NCBI GenBank assembly: GCA_024762915.1
Contig: JANTGL010000031.1
Span: 1-15,563, forward strand
Reading direction: 5' to 3'
From: Bacteroidales bacterium
GTDB taxonomy: Bacteria; Bacteroidota; Bacteroidia; Bacteroidales; JAADGE01
Length of the DNA stretch: 15,563 bases
Shown: in pieces, positions 5,397 to 11,536 of the stretch
Layout of the letters: each line of letters starts with the position of its first letter
Numbering within the stretch: position 1 is the stretch's first letter
Notes under the pieces: model-generated
What the model saw: the letters and a program-made list of their open reading frames with translations, nothing else
The model's database searches: none
Told to the model about the DNA's origin: nothing
Program-made: the position numbers and the translations under genes

Positions 5397-7889
5397 ATGA
5401 AAAAAATAATTTACACTCTCAGTTTTATAATGCTGACAATCAGCATTTTTGCACAAACTCCCCAAGCGTTTAAATATCAAACAGTCATCAGAAACAGTTC
5501 CGGTGATGTCTTAGCAAATCAAAACGTCGGCATTCAACTCAGCATTCTTGAAGGCAGTGATACAGGTATGCCGGTTTATACAGAAACGTGGAACCTAACA
5601 AGCAATCAATTCGGATTAATTAACTTAAATGTTGGTGAAGGTACATCTTCCGATGACTTTTCAATAATTGGTTGGGGGAATAATAGTTATTGGTTAAAAA
5701 TTGCTCTTGATGAATCCGGAGGAACCAATTACACAGACATGGGAACAAGTCAGTTATTATCTGTACCCTATGCTCTGTATTCTAATGAAAGTGCAAACGG
5801 TTCAAGCCAGTGGCTTAATAATAACTCAACTATCTATTACAACGACGGAAATGTCGGAGTCGGAACAACTACACCTTCCGGAAAACTTGTTATTCAAGCT
5901 GATGACGGTGCAGCTCCGGATTCAACACTTTTTGAAGTTAAAGATAAGTTCGGAAAACCGATTATGCGAGTTACTTCCGAAGGTGTCAGAATTTATGTTA
6001 AAGATGTAAATAAAGGGATATCCGGAGGATTTGCTGTCGGAAGATATGCTACTGCAAAGGGTTTTCCCGATACATCATATTTAGTTGTTACTCCAGACAG
6101 TACAAGAATTTATACTTCGGGAGGATTAAAAGGAATTTCAGGCGGATTTGCCGTAGGAAGATATGCTACCGCTAAAAACGGCGGTATCAATAAATATTTT
6201 TATACAGGAATTGACAGCACTCGAATTTATATAAAAAACGAACAAGTTAAGGGCAATTCGGGTGGTTTTGCCGTAGGAAGATATGCTACTGCAAAAGCCG
6301 GGGTTTCCGGATCCGTAAATTATTTTAATATAAACGCTTCCGACATTCCTGACACCATAAACCCGAGCGAACCCAGAATTATATGGTATCCTTCAAAAGA
6401 AGCTTTCCTTGTCGGAAGAGTTTTAATTGAATCTCCCGATAGTGTCGGACTGAATTCCATGGCAACCGGATTTGAATCCAAAGCCATCGGTGATTACTCA
6501 CAAGCACTTGGTTACAAAGTGATTTCCAAAGGTTTAAATTCTACGGCAATCGGTTATAAATCGAGAGCAGAAGGTGAAAATTCTTATGCTTTCGGTTCAA
6601 ATGTTTTGGCGGCAGATTCAAATTCCTATGCATTCGGAAATAAATCGGCTGCTTTAGCAAAAGGATCTATCGTTATCGGTATTCAAGATACAGCATACAA
6701 AAATTCATCTATGGCTCTCGGTTATAATACTAAAGCAATGGGATTAGCATCTTTTACAATGGGAGCATACACAACTTCTGTTGATACTTTAGATGTTGCT
6801 ATGGGCTATCATACAATAGCAAGCGGCGGCGGTTCAACCGCAATGGGTTGGTATTCTCAAGCAAAAGGCGGTGCTTCATTAGCCATGGGGGATTCAACAA
6901 ATGCAGAAGGAATAGCTTCTCTTGCTATGGGATCACATACTTTGGCTTCCGGAGAATCATCAACAGCCATGGGAATTGCAACAATTGCAAGCGGTGATAA
7001 TTCTACGGCACTCGGAGATTCAACTCTTGCAGGCGGATTTGCTTCAACAGCAATGGGTTATCAAACAGAAGCACACGGTTTTCATTCATTTGCTATGGGA
7101 AGTAATACGGTTGCTTGGGGCGAATCATCCGTAGCAATGGGTTTTGAAACCCATGCAAACGGTTTATTTTCACTTGCAATAGGGAATATGTCTGTGGCTG
7201 ATAATGATGCATCCGTTGCCATAGGCGATCAAACAACAGCGAACGGTTTGGCATCTTGGTCTGCAGGAACACATACCGTTGCTAACGGAGATGCTTCTAC
7301 GGCATTCGGGTTCTATACACATGCCGTAGCCGGCGGAAGTTTTGTTTTGGGCGGTTATAACGAAGTTTTTTCAGGGAATAATGCATATGATCCTTTAAGT
7401 GCTTTGTTTGTAATTGGAAACGGAACAACTGAAGGAACCAGACATAATGCTTTTACGGTTTTAAAATCAGGAAATATCGGCATCAATACAAATACTCCGA
7501 CTGAACTTTTTACCGTCAACGGTAACGGTCGTTTTATGGGTAATCTTTCCTACACAGGAAGTTTAATAAATGCAAAAAAAACAGATATTAACTCAACTTT
7601 TAAAACGGGATATAAAATATTTAAAATATCTGAAATTGAAGATTTTATTAATAAAAATAAACATCTGCCGTGGATAAGTTCTGATATTTATGTAAAAGAC
7701 GGAATTGATATTTCTCAATTGAGTATTAAAACACTTGAATCTGTCGAAAATCAACAATTACAAATTATTAAATTAAATAATCAACTTACGGAAAAGGATA
7801 AAACTATTAAAGAATTAGAAAATAAAGTTGATGAAATGAATAGTCGATTAACAGAAATTGAGAATATGCTGAAGGTCGAAAAAAAATAA
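5397..7889 (+). CDS. YadA-head-repeat surface fibre protein with C-terminal coiled coil
   Basis: This 830-residue protein is probably an exported fibrous adhesin or tail-fibre-like protein. Domain order: signal peptide (1-20, ending IFAQ); an N-terminal beta-domain (about 23-130, FKYQTVIRNSSGDVLANQNVGIQLSI in pieces) common to such Bacteroidota proteins; a GNVGVGTTTPSGKLVI element near 150-167; three copies of SGGFAVGRYATAK at 209-221, 248-260 and 288-300; about twenty YadA-like head repeats of roughly 14 residues (about 350-660, pattern S-x-A-x-G plus A-x-G); a GIN element near 692; then an HLPWISS segment near 755 and a long heptad-rich helix (about 775-828). The last two resemble the end of tail-fibre proteins with an intramolecular-chaperone region, but I see no S74 catalytic Ser-Lys dyad. 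YadA heads trimerise, and the terminal coiled coil fits that. It has no T9SS tail of its own. Confidence 0.88.
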   Translation: MKKIIYTLSFIMLTISIFAQTPQAFKYQTVIRNSSGDVLANQNVGIQLSILEGSDTGMPVYTETWNLTSNQFGLINLNVGEGTSSDDFSIIGWGNNSYWLKIALDESGGTNYTDMGTSQLLSVPYALYSNESANGSSQWLNNNSTIYYNDGNVGVGTTTPSGKLVIQADDGAAPDSTLFEVKDKFGKPIMRVTSEGVRIYVKDVNKGISGGFAVGRYATAKGFPDTSYLVVTPDSTRIYTSGGLKGISGGFAVGRYATAKNGGINKYFYTGIDSTRIYIKNEQVKGNSGGFAVGRYATAKAGVSGSVNYFNINASDIPDTINPSEPRIIWYPSKEAFLVGRVLIESPDSVGLNSMATGFESKAIGDYSQALGYKVISKGLNSTAIGYKSRAEGENSYAFGSNVLAADSNSYAFGNKSAALAKGSIVIGIQDTAYKNSSMALGYNTKAMGLASFTMGAYTTSVDTLDVAMGYHTIASGGGSTAMGWYSQAKGGASLAMGDSTNAEGIASLAMGSHTLASGESSTAMGIATIASGDNSTALGDSTLAGGFASTAMGYQTEAHGFHSFAMGSNTVAWGESSVAMGFETHANGLFSLAIGNMSVADNDASVAIGDQTTANGLASWSAGTHTVANGDASTAFGFYTHAVAGGSFVLGGYNEVFSGNNAYDPLSALFVIGNGTTEGTRHNAFTVLKSGNIGINTNTPTELFTVNGNGRFMGNLSYTGSLINAKKTDINSTFKTGYKIFKISEIEDFINKNKHLPWISSDIYVKDGIDISQLSIKTLESVENQQLQIIKLNNQLTEKDKTIKELENKVDEMNSRLTEIENMLKVEKK

Positions 7890-7912
7890 TTTTATAATAA
7901 ATTATTGTACGA

Positions 7913-7946
7913 ATCAGGGTTTTGCTTTAAGTGAAACCCTGATTTT
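7913..7946 (+). terminator. Terminator of the surface-protein operon
   Basis: A perfect 11-bp stem (7913-7923 with 7934-7944) has a 10-base loop and ends in a short T-run (7943-7946). It begins 23 bases after the fibre gene stop. The T-run is short and A residues lie just outside on both sides, so it may be modest on the plus strand or work in both directions. Confidence 0.7.
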
Positions 7947-7969
7947 GTAAAAAACTATAAACCGAAAAG

Positions 7970-8818
7970 ATGAAAATAAGACAAGCACAATTTGCCGGAA
8001 AATTTTATCCTTCGGATAAAATCGAATTGCAAAATTTAATTTCAAAAATTCGAGATACCGAAATTGATTTAATAAAACTGAATTTGGCAAAAAACAAAAT
8101 TATCGGCGGCATTGTACCTCATGCCGGGTATATTTACTCCGCTTACCAAGCTGTTTATTTTTTTGAAATACTGAAAGCATCCGAACAAAAATTTGACACT
8201 TTTATAATCATTAACCCCAACCATACCGGCTACGGTGAAGCAATCAATCTTGATACAAATGATGCATGGGAAACACCGCTCGGGATTACAAAAATTGATG
8301 CAGATTTAAACAACTTACTAAACTTCCCGAAATCAGAAATTGCTCATAATTATGAACATTCCGGAGAAGTCATGCTGCCTTTATTACAATATTTTCTTAA
8401 TTATGATTTTAAAATTCTTCCGTTTACAATTGGGGAACAAAATTATTATAATACACAACTTATTGCAAGTCAATTAAGAATGGCATCCTTAAAATTAAAT
8501 CGAAAAATATGTATCATTGCTTCTACTGATTTTTCACATTATGTCAGTCCGGAAGAAGGTAAACAAAAAGATGCAAAAGCAATTCATGAAATTTTAAACT
8601 TGAATCCGGAAAAACTAATTAAAACCGTAAAAGAAAATCATATTTCAATGTGCGGCTACGGTCCCGTTTCCGCCCTTCTTGAATATGCAAATTCCTGCAC
8701 CGATAAAGCCAAAGCAAAACTTCTGAAATACGGAAACTCCGGAGACGTCTATCCCTCTGCCGAGGTTGTGGATTACGCTTCTTTTTTGATTTATGAAACA
8801 CACGGAAAAACATTTTAA
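7970..8818 (+). CDS. amrB: AmmeMemoRadiSam system protein B (Memo family)
   Basis: This 282-residue Memo-like protein is related to extradiol dioxygenase-type metal enzymes. Conserved positions line up with human MEMO1 from memory: H51 in VPHAGY, H85 in NPNHTGY, H190 in STDFSHY and C228 in SMCGYGPV correspond to H49, H81, H192 and C244. EHSGE near residue 125 is also a family motif. It begins with RQAQFAGKFYP, the usual N-terminal signature (RxPxVAGxFYP) in slightly changed form. The AmmeCR1 domain fused to Memo in some organisms is absent: the chain ends soon after the Memo fold. Its radical SAM partner lies 3.2 kb upstream, on the far side of the surface-protein operon. The biochemical role of this three-protein system is not evident from sequence. 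Confidence 0.92.
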   Translation: MKIRQAQFAGKFYPSDKIELQNLISKIRDTEIDLIKLNLAKNKIIGGIVPHAGYIYSAYQAVYFFEILKASEQKFDTFIIINPNHTGYGEAINLDTNDAWETPLGITKIDADLNNLLNFPKSEIAHNYEHSGEVMLPLLQYFLNYDFKILPFTIGEQNYYNTQLIASQLRMASLKLNRKICIIASTDFSHYVSPEEGKQKDAKAIHEILNLNPEKLIKTVKENHISMCGYGPVSALLEYANSCTDKAKAKLLKYGNSGDVYPSAEVVDYASFLIYETHGKTF

Positions 8819-8862
8819 CAAAAAATGATAATTGCCGACAAATATTATAACAAACAGAAAAA

Positions 8863-8889
8863 ATCTGTGCTATTTGTGAAATCTGTGTG
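8863..8889. repeat. Period-9 ATCTGTG tandem repeat in intergenic DNA
   Basis: ATCTGTG at 8863-8869, ATTTGTG at 8872-8878 and ATCTGTG at 8881-8887 recur every 9 bases. It lies in the 159-base interval between the Memo gene and the next gene, which otherwise holds only A/T-rich sequence. Short ATCYGTG-type tandem repeats are, to my recollection, scattered between genes in many Bacteroidota genomes. Their function is unknown. Confidence 0.6.
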
Positions 8890-8965
8890 AAAAAATATTA
8901 CCGACGGATATTCATTCTATATGACATTAAAAATATTAAAAAAGAAACATATAAAAAAAATATCA

Positions 8966-8973
8966 TATTTTTG
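8966..8973 (+). promoter_or_regulatory. Possible -7 box of the HsdR-N gene
   Basis: TATTTTTG fits TAnnTTTG exactly, but no TTG-like -33 box is found 17-23 bases upstream, and the ATG at 8978 follows after only four bases. If real, the transcript would start at or next to the start codon. It could be a chance match in A/T-rich sequence. Confidence 0.3.
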
Positions 8974-8977
8974 CCCG

Positions 8978-9433
8978 ATGCAACAACTAAATCTTCCGGA
9001 AGTCAATTTGAAGGTAATGAATGAAAACAACAAACTGAAAGTTTTCGATATTATCAGAAAAAAATATGTTGCATTAACGCCTGAGGAACACGTTAGACAA
9101 CAATTTATTCATTATCTGATAAATGAAAAACATTTTCCGAAGAGCTTGCTCTCCGTAGAAAAGCAATTAAAAGTTTACGATACCGAAAAACGTGCCGATA
9201 TTGTTTTGTATAACACGAATTTAAATCCCATTGTTATTGTTGAATGCAAAGCTCCCGAAGTAACTGTTACTCAAAAAACATTTGACCAAATTGCAAGATA
9301 CAATATGACATTTAAAGCGGAATATTTAATCGTTACAAACGGACTGAAACATTATTGCTGCAAACCTGATTATAAGAATAATACATACGAGTTTTTAAAA
9401 GGGATACCGGATTATGATAAAATTGTGAATTAA
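8978..9433 (+). CDS. Stand-alone type I restriction HsdR N-terminal-domain protein
   Basis: This 151-residue protein has the HSDR_N-type PD-(D/E)xK nuclease fold and nothing else. It opens MQQLNLPEVNLKV, the usual N-terminus of this small Bacteroidota family, followed by IRKKYVALTPEEHVRQQFIHYL. The catalytic-like residues are present: D74 in KRADIVLY, then E89-C-K91 in VIVECKAP. No helicase domain and no HsdM or HsdS gene is nearby, so this is not a restriction system as it stands. The family is, from memory, widely conserved as a single gene in Bacteroidota, suggesting a housekeeping DNA role. A longer frame from an ATG at 8921 adds 19 residues rich in lysine that do not look like the family. 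A -7-like box (TATTTTTG, 8966-8973) sits just before the 8978 ATG, which implies a near-leaderless mRNA or a start at 9017. Confidence 0.85.
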   Translation: MQQLNLPEVNLKVMNENNKLKVFDIIRKKYVALTPEEHVRQQFIHYLINEKHFPKSLLSVEKQLKVYDTEKRADIVLYNTNLNPIVIVECKAPEVTVTQKTFDQIARYNMTFKAEYLIVTNGLKHYCCKPDYKNNTYEFLKGIPDYDKIVN

Positions 9434-9538
9434 AAATTATGAGTTATGAATTAAAATTGTAATATTCTCGAACAAACACTGATTTCAAAACATCCGAAGG
9501 ACTTGTGAACATCTCCTAAAAAAACAAACAACAAACAA

Positions 9539-10633
9539 ATGAAAATCAAAGATATAACAAACTACTTAGAAAGCATCGCTCCCCTGTCTCTGCAGGAATC
9601 ATATGATAATGCAGGGCTCATTACCGGAAATAAAAATACAGAGCTGACCGGGGTATTAATAACTTTGGACACCATTCCCGAAGTTATTGACGAAGCAATT
9701 GAAAAAAATACAAATCTCATTATTTCCCATCATCCGATAATTTTTAAAGGATTGAAAAAAATTAACGGAAATAATTATATTGAGCAAACAATTATTAAAG
9801 CAATTAAAAATGATATTGCAATTTATGCCGTTCATACAAATCTTGATAATATCAATGAAGGTGTCAATGCAATTCTGTGTAAAAAATTAAGCTTGATTAA
9901 TTGCAAACCTTTGTTACCGAAAGAAAACCAACTCCGTAAATTAGTAACATTTGTTCCGGCAGAACATATTGAGAAAATTCAAGAAGCAATTTTTGCTGCC
10001 GGCGCAGGGCATATCGGAAATTATGACAATTGCAGTTTTAATGCTGAAGGAACAGGGACTTTTCGTGCAGAAGAAAACACCAATCCTTTTATAGGTGAAA
10101 AAAACAAATTTCATAAGGAACCGGAAATAAGATTAGAAACGGTTTTTCCTTATTATCTGGAAAGCAAAATTATTAATGTGTTAATTCAAACACATCCCTA
10201 TGAAGAAGTTGCTTATGATATCTACACTTTAAAAAATATGTTTGAAAAAACCGGTGCCGGAATGATTGGTGAAATAAAAACGGAGCTATCTGAAATTGAT
10301 TTTCTGAAAAAAATTAAATCGACTTTAAACGCCGGAGTCATAAGACATACAAAATTGCTGAACAAACCGATAAAAAAAGTTGCCCTGTGCGGAGGAAGCG
10401 GAAGTTTTCTGTTAAAACATGCAATTCAACAAAAAACGGATATTTACGTCAGTGCCGACTTTAAATATCACGAATTCTTTGATGCTGATAATAAGATACT
10501 TATTGCCGATGCCGGACATTTCGAAACCGAACAATTCACAAAAGAATTAATTTTTGATATTCTTACAAAAAAATTTAATAACTTTGCATGCTTTTTATCG
10601 AAAGTAAATACAAATCCGATTAACTATTTATAG
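9539..10633 (+). CDS. Nif3-family dinuclear metal center protein
   Basis: This 364-residue protein is of the NIF3/YbgI/YqfO family, cytosolic proteins that assemble as hexamers with a two-metal site. The metal ligands are visible: H64 and H65 in ISHHPIIFKGLK, D103 in VHTNLDN, and H327 with E331 in GHFETE, the same spacing as H215/E219 of E. coli YbgI. The central insert (about residues 135-240, LRKLVTFVPAEHIEKIQEAI to HPYEEVAYDIY) is the PII/CutA1-like domain found in the longer YqfO form. Databases often label it GTP cyclohydrolase 1 type 2 homolog, but the physiological substrate is unsettled. The next gene starts 3 bases after the stop, so the two are co-translated. The 105-base gap before it holds only a short TTATGA-type repetition. 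Confidence 0.93.
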   Translation: MKIKDITNYLESIAPLSLQESYDNAGLITGNKNTELTGVLITLDTIPEVIDEAIEKNTNLIISHHPIIFKGLKKINGNNYIEQTIIKAIKNDIAIYAVHTNLDNINEGVNAILCKKLSLINCKPLLPKENQLRKLVTFVPAEHIEKIQEAIFAAGAGHIGNYDNCSFNAEGTGTFRAEENTNPFIGEKNKFHKEPEIRLETVFPYYLESKIINVLIQTHPYEEVAYDIYTLKNMFEKTGAGMIGEIKTELSEIDFLKKIKSTLNAGVIRHTKLLNKPIKKVALCGGSGSFLLKHAIQQKTDIYVSADFKYHEFFDADNKILIADAGHFETEQFTKELIFDILTKKFNNFACFLSKVNTNPINYL

Positions 10634-10636
10634 ACC

Positions 10637-11386
10637 ATGGCAGATACAGTAAATCAAACAGAAGAACAAAAATTAAAATTGTTGTTTCAATTACAAACGA
10701 TTGATTCGCATATTGATGAGATAAGAACATTAAGAGGTGAATTACCGCTTCAAATTAGTGATTTAGAAGACGAAATTGTAGGACTTGAAACAAGAACCGC
10801 TAAATTCAAGGACGAAATTGAAACTTTTACAACCGGATTAAACGATTACAAAAATAAGATTGTTGAATCGGAAGAAAAAGTTAAAAAATACGAAAAACAA
10901 CAAATGACGGTTAAAAATAACCGAGAATTTGACTCATTAAATAAAGAAATCGAATTTCAAAATCTTGAAATTGAATTAAGCGAAAAAAGGATTAAAGAAT
11001 ACAAGGAAAAAATAAAAGCAGAAAAAGAGCATATTAAGGAAATTAAAGAAATTATCAAAGAGAAAAAAGCAGAATTAAAAGAAAAAAAAGACGAACTTGA
11101 AGATATCACCGGAGAAACCAGAGTTGAAGAAGAAAAATTACAAAAAGAATCCGAAAAAATAAGTACTCAAATTGAAGAACGTCTGACAAAAGCTTATACC
11201 AGAATACGTAATAACGTTAAAAACGGAATTGCCGTTGCGATAATTGACAGAGGTGCTTGCGGAGGTTGCCACAATAAAATTCCGCCGCAAAGACAATTGG
11301 ATATTGCAAACAGAAAAAAAATTATCGTTTGTGAACATTGCGGAAGAATATTAATCGACCCGCTCTTTGCTGATGAAATAAAATAA
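10637..11386 (+). CDS. Coiled-coil protein with C4 zinc ribbon (CT398/CdsZ-like)
   Basis: This 249-residue cytosolic protein has a long antiparallel coiled-coil region (about residues 10-195, almost entirely Glu/Lys/Ile/Leu) followed by a zinc ribbon with C208-GG-C211 and C232-EH-C235. This matches the C4-type zinc-ribbon family (zf-RING_7, with chlamydial CT398/CdsZ as the characterised member). The segment between the cysteines (NKIPPQRQLDIANRK) is the conserved family loop. CT398 is known to interact with RpoN and type III secretion components; I would not transfer that role here. Placement directly after Nif3, with a 3-base gap, is common in Bacteroidota. The pair is closed by a strong terminator. 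There is no signal peptide or membrane segment. Confidence 0.9.
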   Translation: MADTVNQTEEQKLKLLFQLQTIDSHIDEIRTLRGELPLQISDLEDEIVGLETRTAKFKDEIETFTTGLNDYKNKIVESEEKVKKYEKQQMTVKNNREFDSLNKEIEFQNLEIELSEKRIKEYKEKIKAEKEHIKEIKEIIKEKKAELKEKKDELEDITGETRVEEEKLQKESEKISTQIEERLTKAYTRIRNNVKNGIAVAIIDRGACGGCHNKIPPQRQLDIANRKKIIVCEHCGRILIDPLFADEIK

Positions 11387-11408
11387 ATTCCTTTTTTCAA
11401 AAATTCTT

Positions 11409-11442
11409 AACCCGAAATTTATTTAGATTATCGGGTTTTTTT
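11409..11442 (+). terminator. Rho-independent terminator of the Nif3/zinc-ribbon operon
   Basis: AACCCGA (11409-11415) pairs perfectly with TCGGGTT (11431-11437) around a 15-base A/T loop. A run of seven T residues at 11436-11442 overlaps the stem end. It lies 23 bases beyond the zinc-ribbon gene stop. Confidence 0.85.
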
Positions 11443-11536
11443 ATGTTATCAAAACACAGATATTAACTCAATATTATTTCTTTGTTATATTTTTTATATT
11501 TTTACAAAGCATAAATAACTGAAATATCCATTTTCT

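Noticed and set aside
6922..7134. Plus-strand 70-residue open frame inside the fibre gene
   Set aside because: It is an off-frame reading of the head repeats; its apparent repetitiveness comes from the repeats of the real frame.
6430..7370. Regularly spaced DNA repeats that could suggest a CRISPR-like array
   Set aside because: The periodicity is protein-level (YadA head units of roughly 14 residues) with varied codons; there are no constant direct repeats with unique spacers.
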